Shown: in pieces, positions 49,789-59,362 of the stretch
Layout of the letters: each line of letters opens with the position of its first letter
How positions within the stretch are numbered: position 1 is the stretch's first letter
Position numbers and translations under genes: made by a program
The notes under the pieces: generated by a model
The model's input: the letters and a program-made list of their open reading frames with translations, nothing else
Told to the model about the DNA's origin: nothing
Database searches by the model: none
NCBI GenBank assembly: GCA_963821025.1
Contig: CAWGCG010000005.1
Location: 248,001-312,000, forward strand
Direction: 5' to 3'
Source of the DNA: WHSW01 sp963821025
GTDB taxonomy: Bacteria; Actinomycetota; Thermoleophilia; Solirubrobacterales; 70-9
Length of the DNA stretch: 64,000 nt

Positions 49789-50244
49789 TCAGTTGTCCGA
49801 GCCGGCTCGGTCCCAAACGTAGAGCTCGACCGCCTCGACCGCGAGCTCCATCAGCCGCGGACCCGAGAGCCATTCGAGCACGGTCTCGAGCGCATGCTCC
49901 TCGGTGACCCCGCGGTCGACCGCCTCCTCGCCGCGGAAGCCGGCTGCCAGCTTCAACGCCTCGCGCCGGTTGTGGCCGAGCGCCGGGAAGGCGCCCATCA
50001 GGTAGTCGCGGTTGGGAATCGGCGTGCCGACGTCCATCGAGGCATGCCAGGCCGCGAGCATCGAGATGTCGTGCTCATCGAGCTCCGAGATCGCCTTCGC
50101 GTAGTGGGCCTCGAGCTCGTCGTCGGGAATCTCGTCGACCCAGGCCCGGACCGCCTCGCCGAGAAGTTGGCGCCGGGCCTCGCGGCCGATCGAGTCGGCG
50201 ATCGCGCGCACGGCGTCGGCTGGGTCGATGAAGCACAGTGACAT
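49789..50244 (-). CDS. Helical protein of unknown function
   Basis: 151 aa from ATG 50242-50244. All-helical and acidic: ADAVRAIADSIGREARRQLLGEAVRAWVDEIPDDELEAHYAKAISELDEHDISMLAAW. No signal or transmembrane helix. DVGTPIPNRDYLMGAFPALGHNRREALKLAAGF is a second segment. I do not recognise a family. No good ribosome site. Divergent from addB across 100 bp. Confidence 0.6.
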   Translation of the reverse strand: MSLCFIDPADAVRAIADSIGREARRQLLGEAVRAWVDEIPDDELEAHYAKAISELDEHDISMLAAWHASMDVGTPIPNRDYLMGAFPALGHNRREALKLAAGFRGEEAVDRGVTEEHALETVLEWLSGPRLMELAVEAVELYVWDRAGSDN

Positions 50245-50344
50245 CGCTTGAGCCGCAAGATAGAACGGTCCCAGGACGGCAAAACCCGGCGTCCGACGCA
50301 CGACGGGGCTGATCGAGTCGGAAGTCGCTGCCGGAGCGCGACCT

Positions 50345-53300
50345 ATGCTGAAACCGATGGGGCTGAGGATGATCCAGGGACCGCCGAACTCGGGCCGTGC
50401 CGGCGAGCTGCTCGCCCGGCTTCGCGCCGTGCTCGACCGCGACCCGGTGCTCGTCGTGCCGACGGGCGACGACGTGGCAGGCTTCGAACGCGAGCTCGCC
50501 AGATCGCAGGCGACGACCCTCGGCGCATCGATCGTCACCTTCGCCGGACTCACGCGTGAGATCGTTCGCACGCTGGCGATCGAGCTTCAGCCTTCGCTCA
50601 CGGTTCCCGAGCGACAGGCGCTGATCCGGGCAGCAATCGGCGCGACCCGGCTCACCCGGCTCGGCCGCTCGGCCGCTCGGCCGGGGTTCGCCCCGGCGCT
50701 CGATGCCCTGATCGCCGAGCTGCAGGCGGCGCTGGTGACGCCGTCGGAGCTCCGGCTCCTGGTCGGACAGCTGCCCGATCCCGGCCACGAGGTCGAGCTC
50801 GCCGACCTCTATGAGTCCTACGTGGCCTTGCGCGAAGTCGCAGGTCGCAGCGACCAGGGTAAAAGCTCCGAGCGAGCGCTCGAGCGACTGCGAGCCGACC
50901 CCCAGGGTTGGGGCGGGCGCCCGGTGTTCGCCTACGGGTTCGACGATCTGAGCCGGGCTCAGATCGAGCTGCTCCGGGGGCTCTCGCGGGCGGGCGAGGT
51001 CACGATCGCGGCCAGCTACGACGACCGCCGAGCGCTCGCGATCCGCGCCGGCCTGCTCGGCACGCTGAACGAGGAGGTGGGCATCGACGAGATCACCAAG
51101 CTGCCCTTCGACCCCGCCTACACCGCCAGCGCGGCGCTTCGCCACCTCGACCGCAACCTGTTCGAGGACAGCCCCGAAACCGTGGCGGCGGATGACGGCG
51201 TGCGGCTGTTGCGCTGCGCCGGGCAGCGGGGCGAGGGCGAGGCGATCGGGATCGAGATCGCGCGGTTGCTGGCATCCGGATACGAGCCGGACGAGATCGC
51301 CGTGGTCGTGCGACACCCTGAGCGCTCCGGGCCGGTGCTCGCCGGCGTGATGCGCGAGCTCGGGCTCCCGGTGGCGCTGGAAGCCTCGCTGCCGCTGCCG
51401 GCGACCTGCATCGGCGCCTCGCTGATCGCGCTCTGTCGCGCCGCCGCCGACGAGCACGCCGTGGAGGCCCTGCTCGCCCACCTTCGCCTCGACCCATCGC
51501 TCCCGCCGGGCGTCGTCGATCGGGTCGAGCGGCGCCTGCGCCGCGGCGAGGCCCAGACGGTAAGCGGCGCGACCGAGGGGTGGAAGGTCCCGCCCCGCCA
51601 CCTGACCCGGCTGCGCGAAGCCACCGACGCCGCCGGGCGGCTGCGGGCGCTGGCGCGCTCGGCGCGCGAGCTCGCCGAGGGACCGCACCGCGAGCGCGCG
51701 CCGCTGGTTCGCCGCGCCGCCGCCGGGGTCCCCTTCTCGGCGCTCGAGCTGCGTGCCGGGGTGGCCGCCGCGGAGCTCCTCGACCAGCTCGCCGGGATCG
51801 GTGAGCTGCCCGGGTGCGAGCCGCTCGACCTCGCGGACGCGATCGATGCGCTCGAGGCCGCATCGTTGCCCCAGTGGCGCGGTCCCGCCGCCGGGCGCAT
51901 CCGGATCCTGAGCCCGTATCGGGCCCGCGCCGCGAGGGCGCGGGCGCTCTTTTGCGCCTCGCTCCAGGACGGCGAGTTTCCGACCGCGATCCCTCCCGAC
52001 CCGCTGCTTTCGGAGGAGCGAAGACGTGAGATCGGCAAGGCCGACCTGCGGCGCGGCGACCAATCCGACGAGGAGCGCTATCTGTTCCACGGCTGCGTCT
52101 CGCGCCCGACCGAGCATCTCTATCTGAGCTGGCAGAGCTGCGACGAGGACGGCGCGGCGCTGGCTCGCTCGGCCTTCGTCGACGAGGTGCTCGAGTTGCT
52201 CGACCCGGCGCCCGAGATCACGGTCCGCGGCCCCGAGCGCTCGGTGCCGACGCTCGCCGAGGCGACCACCGAGCACACGCTTGCGCGGGCGCTCGCACGC
52301 GGTGGGTGGAACTGCGACCGCGCAGCCGTGCTGGAGCGGATCGGCGTGCCGCAGACCCCTGCGCGCGCCACCCTGAGGCTGTTCGAGGGGCTGCCGGATC
52401 CAGGCGCCCTGCCCGGACCCCTGCGGGTGCCGGCCGTGCTCGAGGAGCTCGGCGAGCGGCGGGTGTTCAGCGCCAAGTCGCTCGAGGGCTGGCTCGAGTG
52501 CCCTTACAAGTGGTTCGTCGACCACGAGCTCGAGCCGCTGCGGCTCGAGCCCGAGGCCGACCCGCTGTGGCTCGGCGGCCTCGTTCACACCGCGCTCGAG
52601 CAGCTCTACAGGGAGGCGCCGGGAAACGATTCGATCCCCCGCCCGGGCGACGTCGCGGCCTGGCGCGAGCGCTTCGCCGAGCTGCTCGAAGCTGTCGCCG
52701 TCGACCGCGCTCGAGCGCCGCTCAATCAGTCGCGCCGCGCCGCTCTCGACCGCGCCCGGATCCAGGTCGAGGCCTTCCTCGAGGCCGAGTCCTGCCAGGA
52801 GAGCGAGTTTCGCCCCGACGCGGCGCTGCTCGAGCTCAGCTTCGGGCCGTTCGACGACGAGGAAGGCGGCCACGAGCCGCTGCGCCTCGGCGAGATCGCC
52901 CTCCGTGGCCGGATCGACCGGATCGACGTCGCCGGCGGCGGCGTCGCCGTGGTCCGCGACTACAAGACCGGTAAGCGGGTTCCCAGGGCGGACGAGTTCT
53001 CGAGGCAGGGCAAGCTGCAGATCCAGATCTACATGCGGGTCGCCGAGCGGGTGCTCGGACTCGACCCGGTGGCCGGTCTCTATCAGCCGCTCGGCGCGAC
53101 CACCCCGGCGAACCGCAAGCCCCGCGGGATCGCACTCGCGGGCGACGAACGCCTCCAAGGACTCGACCTCGTCGGCCGCGACCGACGCGACCGCGAGCAG
53201 TTGACCGAGGCGCTCGACGACGCCGAGCGCACCGCCGCGAGCGCCGCGGCCGAGATGCGTCTCGGCCTGATCGACAGACGGCCGATCGGTGGCGTGTGTC

Positions 53301-53395
53301 CCAAATACTGCAACTTCCAATCGATCTGCCGGCTCGAGCGCGCGCTCGGCGCGGCGCCCGAGGGCGAGACCAACGGTGCTCCGGAGAACGGATGA
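50345..53395 (+). CDS. addB: AddB-like helicase-nuclease subunit
   Basis: 1016 aa from ATG 50345; ATGs at codons 5 and 9 are alternatives. The N-terminal ATP site is degenerate: GPPNSGRAG (12-20) in place of GxGKT. Middle helicase-like region has FAYGFDDLSRAQIELLRGL and RIRILSPYRARAARARALFCASLQDGEFP. The C-terminal nuclease has GLVHTALEQLY, GRIDRIDVAGG and VRDYKTGK (PD-(D/E)xK core). Cys 719 (WLECPYKW) with Cys 985, 989 and 995 (CPKYCNFQSIC) make the Fe-S-staple quartet of AddB. With AddA it resects double-strand breaks. ATGA overlap with addA. Confidence 0.85.
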   Translation: MLKPMGLRMIQGPPNSGRAGELLARLRAVLDRDPVLVVPTGDDVAGFERELARSQATTLGASIVTFAGLTREIVRTLAIELQPSLTVPERQALIRAAIGATRLTRLGRSAARPGFAPALDALIAELQAALVTPSELRLLVGQLPDPGHEVELADLYESYVALREVAGRSDQGKSSERALERLRADPQGWGGRPVFAYGFDDLSRAQIELLRGLSRAGEVTIAASYDDRRALAIRAGLLGTLNEEVGIDEITKLPFDPAYTASAALRHLDRNLFEDSPETVAADDGVRLLRCAGQRGEGEAIGIEIARLLASGYEPDEIAVVVRHPERSGPVLAGVMRELGLPVALEASLPLPATCIGASLIALCRAAADEHAVEALLAHLRLDPSLPPGVVDRVERRLRRGEAQTVSGATEGWKVPPRHLTRLREATDAAGRLRALARSARELAEGPHRERAPLVRRAAAGVPFSALELRAGVAAAELLDQLAGIGELPGCEPLDLADAIDALEAASLPQWRGPAAGRIRILSPYRARAARARALFCASLQDGEFPTAIPPDPLLSEERRREIGKADLRRGDQSDEERYLFHGCVSRPTEHLYLSWQSCDEDGAALARSAFVDEVLELLDPAPEITVRGPERSVPTLAEATTEHTLARALARGGWNCDRAAVLERIGVPQTPARATLRLFEGLPDPGALPGPLRVPAVLEELGERRVFSAKSLEGWLECPYKWFVDHELEPLRLEPEADPLWLGGLVHTALEQLYREAPGNDSIPRPGDVAAWRERFAELLEAVAVDRARAPLNQSRRAALDRARIQVEAFLEAESCQESEFRPDAALLELSFGPFDDEEGGHEPLRLGEIALRGRIDRIDVAGGGVAVVRDYKTGKRVPRADEFSRQGKLQIQIYMRVAERVLGLDPVAGLYQPLGATTPANRKPRGIALAGDERLQGLDLVGRDRRDREQLTEALDDAERTAASAAAEMRLGLIDRRPIGGVCPKYCNFQSICRLERALGAAPEGETNGAPENG

Positions 53396-56300
53396 CCGCG
53401 ACCGGTGACCAGCTCGCGTTCGCAGCGCTCGAGACGGCTCTCGAGTCGCCCCGATTCCAGAGCACCGCCGAGCAGCGGGCGGCGACCGATGCCCGCGGCC
53501 GCGACGCTTTCCTCGAGGCGGGCGCCGGCACCGGCAAGACCACCGTCCTCGTCGATCGCTATTGCGCGGCGGTCGCCGATGACGGCGTCGAGGTCGACAC
53601 GATCCTCGCCTTCACCTTCACCGAGCGCGCCGCGGCCGAGATGCGGACGCGGATCCGCAGCGAGCTGATCGCGCGCGCCGCCAAGGCGGGTGCGACCGGA
53701 GACGAGCAACGGGAGACCGAGCTGAAGCGCGCCGCGCGGGCGACCGAGCGGGCCTGGGTCCTGACCATCCACGCCTTCTGTCGCCGCCTGCTCGCCGCGC
53801 ATCCGCTCGCCGCCGGGCTCGACCCGCGGTTTCGGGTGCTGGACGCGGCCGAGGCCGGGCGGCTCAGGGACCGCGCCGCGAATGCAGCGCTCGACTCCCT
53901 GCTCGCGAGCGGCGATCAGCAGGTCGCCGCCGCGGCGGCCGCCTACCAACCCTGGCGGCTGACCGCGATGGCCGTCTCCGCTCACGAGCGTTTGCGCAGC
54001 CAGGGGATGGCCGACCCGCGCCTGCCGCCGGTCGCCGATCCGGTCCACTCCCCGCGCCTCAACGAGGATCCGCGCCCGTTGACCGTGACCGAGCTCGATG
54101 CCGCCCGCTCGGCCAGGGCCGCGCTCGAGCGCCTGCTCGAGGCCTTTCACCGGCGCTATCGCGAGCTCAAGCGAGAGCGCTCGGCGCTCGACTTCCAGGA
54201 CCTCGAGCTCGAGGCTCTGGCGCTGCTGCGCTCGTCGGCGCCGATCGCCGACCGTTGGCGCGAGCGGTTCACCCATGTGATGGTCGACGAGTTCCAGGAC
54301 ACCAACAGCGTCCAGCTCGAGCTGGTCGAGACGCTCCGCGGGCCGCAAACTCGAGTCTTCATGGTCGGCGATGAGAACCAGTCGATCTACCGCTTCCGCA
54401 ACGCCGACCTCGAGGTGTTTCGCGGCGAGCGCCGGGCGGCCCGCGACTCGAGCGAGCGCGACGTGCTGCCGCTGCAGGGCAACTTTCGCTCACTGCCCGC
54501 CGTGCTCGCGGGGGTCAACCAGGTCGGGCGAACCCTGCTCGACCGCTTCGCCGAGCTCAGCGCCGGCCGGCCGTCCGGCGAGGACGCCGGCTCGATCGAG
54601 CTGCTGCTCACCCTCGACGAGGGCCGCGGCGCCGGTGCGCGAAAATGGGACCGGGAGGAGATCGACCTCGACCCCTCCCCCAGCGCCTCGGCGCCGCGAA
54701 TCGTCGCCGAGGCGCGCTTTCTGGCCGAGCGCCTCCGAGCGCTGATCGACGCTGGCGAGGCGAGCCGCAGTGAGATCGTCGTCCTGCTTCGCGCGTTCAC
54801 CCACGTCGACACCCATGAGGAGGCGCTGCGCCGTGCCGGCCTGCGCCCGTTCGTGGTCGGGGGACGCGGCTATTGGACCCAGCAACAGGTCGAGGACCTG
54901 GTCCGGCTGCTCGGGGTCGTCGCCAATCCGCTCGACGATGAGCACCTGTTCGGAGCGCTCGCGAGCTTCGCGGCCGGGGTCGATCCCGACGCCCTCTGGC
55001 TGCTGCGCCGCGCCGCCCGCGCCGATCAGGGCCGGCTCCGACCCGTGTGGCCGGTGCTCGAGTGGCGGTTCGGTGGCGGCGACGAGCCCGCCGACCACGA
55101 GCCGGACTGGCTCGAGCGGATCCCGGCGCCCGACGTCGCCCGGCTCGAGCGGTTCTGCCGAATCCTCGCAGGTCTGCGCGCCCAGGCCGCGCTGCTGACG
55201 ATCGAGGAGCTGATCGAACGCGCGATCACCGCCTTCGGCTACGACCTGGGGCTGATCGCCCGCCACGGGGGCGACGGACGGATGGCGAATGTGCGCAAGC
55301 TGATGCGACTGGCGCGCGAGTACGAGCGCAACGAGGGCCGCGACCTGAGCGGCTTCCTCGCGCTCGCGGCCGAGAGCACCAGGCGTGACGAGCGCGAGGG
55401 AATGGCGGCGCTGGAGGCCGAAGGCCACGACGGGGTCCGGGTGATGACCGTGCACGCCGCCAAGGGGCTGCAGTTTCCGGTGGTCGCGGTGCCCGACCTG
55501 GGCCGCGACCTGAACGCCGGTCACCGGTCGGGCGATGTCCTGATCGGCCCGGCGGGCGCCGGCGGCGCAGGCGACCGCCGCTTCGGCATGCGGCTCGCTT
55601 TCCCCTCGGCCCGGTCGCTGGGGCTGTGGGAGCTGGTCGACCTCGACTCGGCCGAGAGCGCGGCCGAGGCCGAGGAGGGATGCCGGCTGGTCTACGTAGC
55701 CGCCTCGCGCGCCGAGGATCGGCTCATCCTCAGCGGCGTATACAAGTCGTCCGACCTGACCGCCGACGAGGAGCCGAAGCCCAACGACACGCCGCTTCGC
55801 CGTCTCCTGCCGGCGCTCGGCGAGCGTGGTTGGACCGGCGGCGCGGGCACGGTCGAGCTCCCGGGGCCGGTGCCTGTCGGCGGCGGCGAACCGCTCGCTG
55901 ATGGGCGCCTCGAGATCCGCGTGAGCGAGCCGGCGCCCGAGCGCGCACGCGAGCTCGTTCGCAGCCACCCGCCTCCGCCCGAGGCCGACCCGCTGGCGAT
56001 TCCGGGCCGCCCGCCGCCCCTGCTCGATCGCGCCGACTCCGAGGTGCCCGTCGGCCATCTCTCATACTCCGCGGTGGCCCTCTACGAGCGCTGCGGTTAC
56101 CGCTTCTACGTCGAGCGCGTGCTGGGTGCGCGCGAGAGCCTCGCCGCGGCCACCACCTCGGCCGGCGACGAAGACGCCGGTGATCACCGGGGCCACGGCG
56201 ACGACGAGCCGGCCGAACCGACGAGCGGGCGCAACTATGCGCTCGGGGTCGGAAACGTCGTCCATGCGGCGCTCGAGTGGAGTGCCCGTCGCGGCTGGGA

Positions 56301-56877
56301 GCCGCCGCCGGCGAGCCTGCTCTCGAGCCTGATCCTGCGCGAGGGCCTCGGCTCCGATCCGGACGCCCGAAAGCGTGTCGCCGCTCTGGTCGACGGCTGG
56401 CTCGGCTCGGAGCTGCTGGCCCGGCTGGGGCCCGGGGCCGTGCAACCCGAGGTGGCGTTCTTGCTCGAGCTGGCCGGCACCGTGGTCCGAGGCCAGCTCG
56501 ACCTGCTCGTCGCGGCAGGCGAGGCCGGCGGCGGCCTGCCGACGGTTGTCGACTACAAGACGGACGCGCTCGACGGCCGGCCTGCCTCGGCCCTCGCCGA
56601 CCGCTATCGCGCCCAACGCGAGATCTATTCGCTCGCCGCCGGGGCCGCCGGCGGGGTGCGGGTCGTCCATGTCTTCCTCGAGGCGCCGGACGACCCGCAG
56701 GTGGCGGAACTCGGCCCCGACGAGTTGGCCGCCGCTCGGACCCGCCTCGAGCGGCTGATCGCTGCAATGCGCGCCGGCAGCTTCGAGGTGGCTGCCGAGC
56801 CCTATGCGGCGATGTGCTTCGGCTGCCCGGCGGCAGCCCGTCTGTGCCCGCGGCCGGCCTGGCGCCCGCGCGGATGA
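53392..56877 (+). CDS. addA: UvrD/RecB-type helicase-nuclease subunit AddA
   Basis: 1161 aa from ATG 53392, sharing ATGA with addB. SF1A helicase motifs: EAGAGTGKTT (42-51), ILAFTFTERAAAEMRTRI, VLTIHAFCRRLL, VMVDEFQDTNSVQLELV, VGDENQSIYRFRNAD and, late, VMTVHAAKGLQFPVVAV. The C-terminal nuclease has GNVVHAALEW, GQLDLLVAAG and VVDYKTDAL. Unusually for an AddA, it also has a full Cys quartet: Cys 901 (YERCGYRFY), 1142, 1145 and 1152 (CFGCPAAARLC). It provides the motor of the complex. Confidence 0.92.
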   Translation: MTATGDQLAFAALETALESPRFQSTAEQRAATDARGRDAFLEAGAGTGKTTVLVDRYCAAVADDGVEVDTILAFTFTERAAAEMRTRIRSELIARAAKAGATGDEQRETELKRAARATERAWVLTIHAFCRRLLAAHPLAAGLDPRFRVLDAAEAGRLRDRAANAALDSLLASGDQQVAAAAAAYQPWRLTAMAVSAHERLRSQGMADPRLPPVADPVHSPRLNEDPRPLTVTELDAARSARAALERLLEAFHRRYRELKRERSALDFQDLELEALALLRSSAPIADRWRERFTHVMVDEFQDTNSVQLELVETLRGPQTRVFMVGDENQSIYRFRNADLEVFRGERRAARDSSERDVLPLQGNFRSLPAVLAGVNQVGRTLLDRFAELSAGRPSGEDAGSIELLLTLDEGRGAGARKWDREEIDLDPSPSASAPRIVAEARFLAERLRALIDAGEASRSEIVVLLRAFTHVDTHEEALRRAGLRPFVVGGRGYWTQQQVEDLVRLLGVVANPLDDEHLFGALASFAAGVDPDALWLLRRAARADQGRLRPVWPVLEWRFGGGDEPADHEPDWLERIPAPDVARLERFCRILAGLRAQAALLTIEELIERAITAFGYDLGLIARHGGDGRMANVRKLMRLAREYERNEGRDLSGFLALAAESTRRDEREGMAALEAEGHDGVRVMTVHAAKGLQFPVVAVPDLGRDLNAGHRSGDVLIGPAGAGGAGDRRFGMRLAFPSARSLGLWELVDLDSAESAAEAEEGCRLVYVAASRAEDRLILSGVYKSSDLTADEEPKPNDTPLRRLLPALGERGWTGGAGTVELPGPVPVGGGEPLADGRLEIRVSEPAPERARELVRSHPPPPEADPLAIPGRPPPLLDRADSEVPVGHLSYSAVALYERCGYRFYVERVLGARESLAAATTSAGDEDAGDHRGHGDDEPAEPTSGRNYALGVGNVVHAALEWSARRGWEPPPASLLSSLILREGLGSDPDARKRVAALVDGWLGSELLARLGPGAVQPEVAFLLELAGTVVRGQLDLLVAAGEAGGGLPTVVDYKTDALDGRPASALADRYRAQREIYSLAAGAAGGVRVVHVFLEAPDDPQVAELGPDELAAARTRLERLIAAMRAGSFEVAAEPYAAMCFGCPAAARLCPRPAWRPRG

Positions 56878-57449
56878 CCCGGATCGCGGTCTTCGGCTAC
56901 GGCTCGCTGGTGAGCCCGGCGAGCGCTTCTCGAACGCTCGGGCGAGCGGTCGAGCGCGGCTCGACCGCCCGGCTCGAGGGCTGGGCGCGCGGCTGGACGC
57001 TGGCGCGCGACAACCTCACCTCCGAGAAGACCTTCGCTCGCGCCGACGGCACCCTGCCGCGCTACTGCCTTGGCCTCAACCTCGACCCGGACGAGGACGC
57101 GAACGCGCCCAACGGGGCCTTGATCGAAGTCGATCGGGCCGAGCTCGAGCGCCTCGACCTGCGCGAGATGCGCTATCACCGGGTCGACGTCACGGATTCG
57201 GTCTCCACCGGGGCCGAATTCGATCTGATCGTCGCCTACCGGGCGCGTCCCCAGCACCGTCACCCGGCCCCGCCCGAGGACGCGATCATCGTCGCCACCT
57301 ATCCGCGCACGATCGAGGCCGCCTTCGCCGCGCTCGGCGACGGCGAGCTCGAGCTCTTTCGCGCCACCACCGCCGAGCCGCCGGTTCCGCTGGTCGAGGC
57401 GAAGCTGATCCGGGACCGGATTCCCGAGGGCAATCCGCGCGACTGGTAA
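56874..57449 (+). CDS. Gamma-glutamylcyclotransferase-like protein
   Basis: 191 aa; ATG overlaps the addA stop (ATGA). RIAVFGYGSLVSPASASRTLGR is the GGCT substrate loop (YGSL). LEGWARGWTLARDN and GALIEVDRAELERLDLREMRYHRVDV follow, with Glu 98 in REMRYHRVD near the catalytic position. GGCT-fold enzymes turn gamma-glutamyl peptides or amines into 5-oxoproline. Its coupling to a DNA-repair operon is probably chance. Activity is inferred from fold. Confidence 0.85.
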   Translation: MTRIAVFGYGSLVSPASASRTLGRAVERGSTARLEGWARGWTLARDNLTSEKTFARADGTLPRYCLGLNLDPDEDANAPNGALIEVDRAELERLDLREMRYHRVDVTDSVSTGAEFDLIVAYRARPQHRHPAPPEDAIIVATYPRTIEAAFAALGDGELELFRATTAEPPVPLVEAKLIRDRIPEGNPRDW

Positions 57450-57521
57450 TTAGATGTGTGACTCATACATATGTGGGTACCTGGCGGGCGGGGGCCAATC
57501 CGACCGACAGGAGCCGACACC

Positions 57522-57920
57522 ATGAGCACAGAGGCAAGCACACGATTCGAGATCCAAGCATGGGACGAGCAGACTTACGCCGAGATCGACGGCGGCGGCA
57601 AGCTGACCCGGGCCAGCGTCGAGCAGAGCTTCAGCGGGGGGGTCGAGGGTGCCGGCAGCGTCGAGTGGCTGATGTGCTACCGCGCTGACCAGACCGCGGA
57701 CTTCGTCGGCATGCAGCGCGTCGACGGAAGCCTCGGCGGTCGTCACGGGACCTTCATCATGCGAACCTCCGGCACGTTCGACGGCCACGAGGCGAAGGGA
57801 AGCTGGACCGTGGTCGAGGGCTCGGGCACCGGCGAGCTCGATCGGCTCCGGGGCGAGGGGGAGTTCGCAGCTCCGCCGGGCTCTCAGGCCGAGGCCAAGC
57901 TCGTCTACGACCTCGGCTGA
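57522..57920 (+). CDS. DUF3224 protein
   Basis: 132 aa from ATG 57522 behind AGGAG. ARFEIQAWDEQTY-type start, then GKLTRASVEQSFSGGVEGAGSVEWLMCYRADQTADFVGMQRVDGSLGGRHGTFIMRTSGTFDGHEAKGSWTVVEGSGTGELDRLRGEGEF. This is the DUF3224 allene-oxide-cyclase-like beta-barrel. No signal peptide. Just upstream of the MarR gene (9-bp gap) and likely controlled by it. The upstream segment 57450-57480 has TGACTCATACATATG, possibly part of an operator. Confidence 0.88.
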   Translation: MSTEASTRFEIQAWDEQTYAEIDGGGKLTRASVEQSFSGGVEGAGSVEWLMCYRADQTADFVGMQRVDGSLGGRHGTFIMRTSGTFDGHEAKGSWTVVEGSGTGELDRLRGEGEFAAPPGSQAEAKLVYDLG

Positions 57921-57929
57921 GGAGACGAG

Positions 57930-58475
57930 ATGCCGACCGGGCACGAGCGCGCCGACCGGGTCACCAACCTGCTCGGCGCGTTCGCGCTGGTGCTCGGCGA
58001 TCGCACGGAGGAGGCCCTCGGCCGAGCGATCGACGGCCCGGCGACGGCGGCAGCGGCGCTCTCGGCGCTTCTCCACATCCTCGACCGGCCCTCGATCGAC
58101 CGCCTCGGGCGCGTCCTCGGGCTGACCTCCTCGGGCACCGTGCGGCTGGTCGATCGCCTGGTCGAGGCGGGCTACGTCAGCCGCGGGCGGGGCTCGGACC
58201 GGCGCTCGAGCGTGCTCTCGCTGACCGCGGCCGGGCGTCGCGCCGCCGAGCGGGTTTCGAGTGCCCGCGCCGAGGTGCTCGGCGAGGCGCTCTCGGTGCT
58301 TTCGCCGCGCGAGCGCGACACCTTCGAGGACTTGGTGTCGCGCGTTCTCGTCGCCCAGATCCGCGGCCCGGGAGCGACCCGATGGATGTGCCGGATGTGC
58401 GACACGGCCGCCTGCGGGCGCGAGCAGGGACGCTGCCCGGTCGCCAATGCCGCGCGCGAGCGCTTCGCCTCCTGA
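57930..58475 (+). CDS. MarR-family regulator with C-terminal Cys4 motif
   Basis: 181 aa. Winged helix at 40-110: ALSALLHILDRPSIDRLGRVLGLTSSGTVRLVDRLVEAGYVSRGRGSDRRSSVLSLTAAG. The C-terminal extension has Cys 154, 157, 162 and 169 in RWMCRMCDTAACGREQGRCPV (C-x2-C-x4-C-x6-C), which could hold an iron-sulfur cluster or zinc, or act as a thiol switch. Second gene of the DUF3224 pair, probably autoregulating it. Confidence 0.88.
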   Translation: MPTGHERADRVTNLLGAFALVLGDRTEEALGRAIDGPATAAAALSALLHILDRPSIDRLGRVLGLTSSGTVRLVDRLVEAGYVSRGRGSDRRSSVLSLTAAGRRAAERVSSARAEVLGEALSVLSPRERDTFEDLVSRVLVAQIRGPGATRWMCRMCDTAACGREQGRCPVANAARERFAS

Positions 58476-58483
58476 GGCTTCGG

Positions 58484-59359
58484 TCAGCCGGTCTCGTCGC
58501 CGACGAACTCGATGAACGCGTTTGCCGCGGGCGAGTGGCGGCGCCCGCGGCGCCAGAGCAGGTAGACCGGGAGGCGAACCGACGGTCGCAGGGGACGGGT
58601 TTCCACCGGCGGTCCCGGTCGCCGGGCGAGCGAGGCCGGCAAGAGCGCGGCGCCAAAACCGTCGGAGACCAAGCACCGGATCAGATACGGGTCGCCGCTC
58701 TCGAGCGAGACGGTGAACGGCTCCCCGGCCGCGGCGAAGAACTCGTCGGCGAGCGCCTTGATCGCCGAGCCGGTCCGTGGCGCGGCCAGCGCCCGATCGG
58801 CGAGCTCGGCCGCGGTGACGAACCGACTCGCGGGCGCGGCGCCGGGCGGAAAGGCCGCCAGCACCTCCTCCTCGCTCAGTCGGACCCCGGCGAGGCCCTG
58901 GGGCAGCTCGTCGGCGATCAGCGAGAAGGCGACATCGAGCTCACCTGACTCGATCAGGTCGCGCATGTCGGCCGCCGTTCCCTCGCGCAGGCCGACCTCG
59001 ATTCCCGGGAAGGCGTGGCTGAATCGCGCCAGCACGGTCGTCACCTCGACCTCGCCGGCCGGCAGCAGCGCCCCGACCGAGAGCCGGCCGCGGACCAGGC
59101 CGCGGAGCTCGTCGAGCTCGCCGCGCACGCCGTCGACCTCGGCGAGCACGCGCCGGGCGCGGGCCGCAACCGCCTCGCCGGCCTCGGTCGGGACCACCCG
59201 GCGACTCGTGCGCTCGAACAGGGCCATGCCCAGCTCGGCCTCGAGCCGCCTGATCTGATGGGAGAGCGCCGACTGGGCGATGTGCAGCTCGTCGGCGGCC
59301 CGGGTGAAGTGGCGGTGGCGGACGACCGCCTCGGTGTAGGCGAGCTGGCGCAGCTCCAC
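58484..59359 (-). CDS. LysR-family transcriptional regulator
   Basis: 291 aa from GTG. Helix-turn-helix ELRQLAYTEAVVRHRHFTRAADELHIAQSALSHQIRRLEAELGMALFERTSRRVVPTEAG (1-62), then a periplasmic-binding-like effector domain (90-290). Divergent from the acetyltransferase gene across 80 bp with a palindromic T-rich site, the usual LysR layout, so it probably controls that gene and itself. Effector unknown. Confidence 0.94.
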   Translation of the reverse strand: MELRQLAYTEAVVRHRHFTRAADELHIAQSALSHQIRRLEAELGMALFERTSRRVVPTEAGEAVAARARRVLAEVDGVRGELDELRGLVRGRLSVGALLPAGEVEVTTVLARFSHAFPGIEVGLREGTAADMRDLIESGELDVAFSLIADELPQGLAGVRLSEEEVLAAFPPGAAPASRFVTAAELADRALAAPRTGSAIKALADEFFAAAGEPFTVSLESGDPYLIRCLVSDGFGAALLPASLARRPGPPVETRPLRPSVRLPVYLLWRRGRRHSPAANAFIEFVGDETG

Positions 59360-59362
59360 GTC

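Noticed and set aside
50075..53320. Minus-strand open frame of about 1080 codons
   Set aside because: Antisense to addB; low-complexity composition and no motif. The addB frame has helicase-nuclease features throughout.
54490..56058. Minus-strand frame of about 520 codons
   Set aside because: Antisense to addA; no motif and shadow-type composition.
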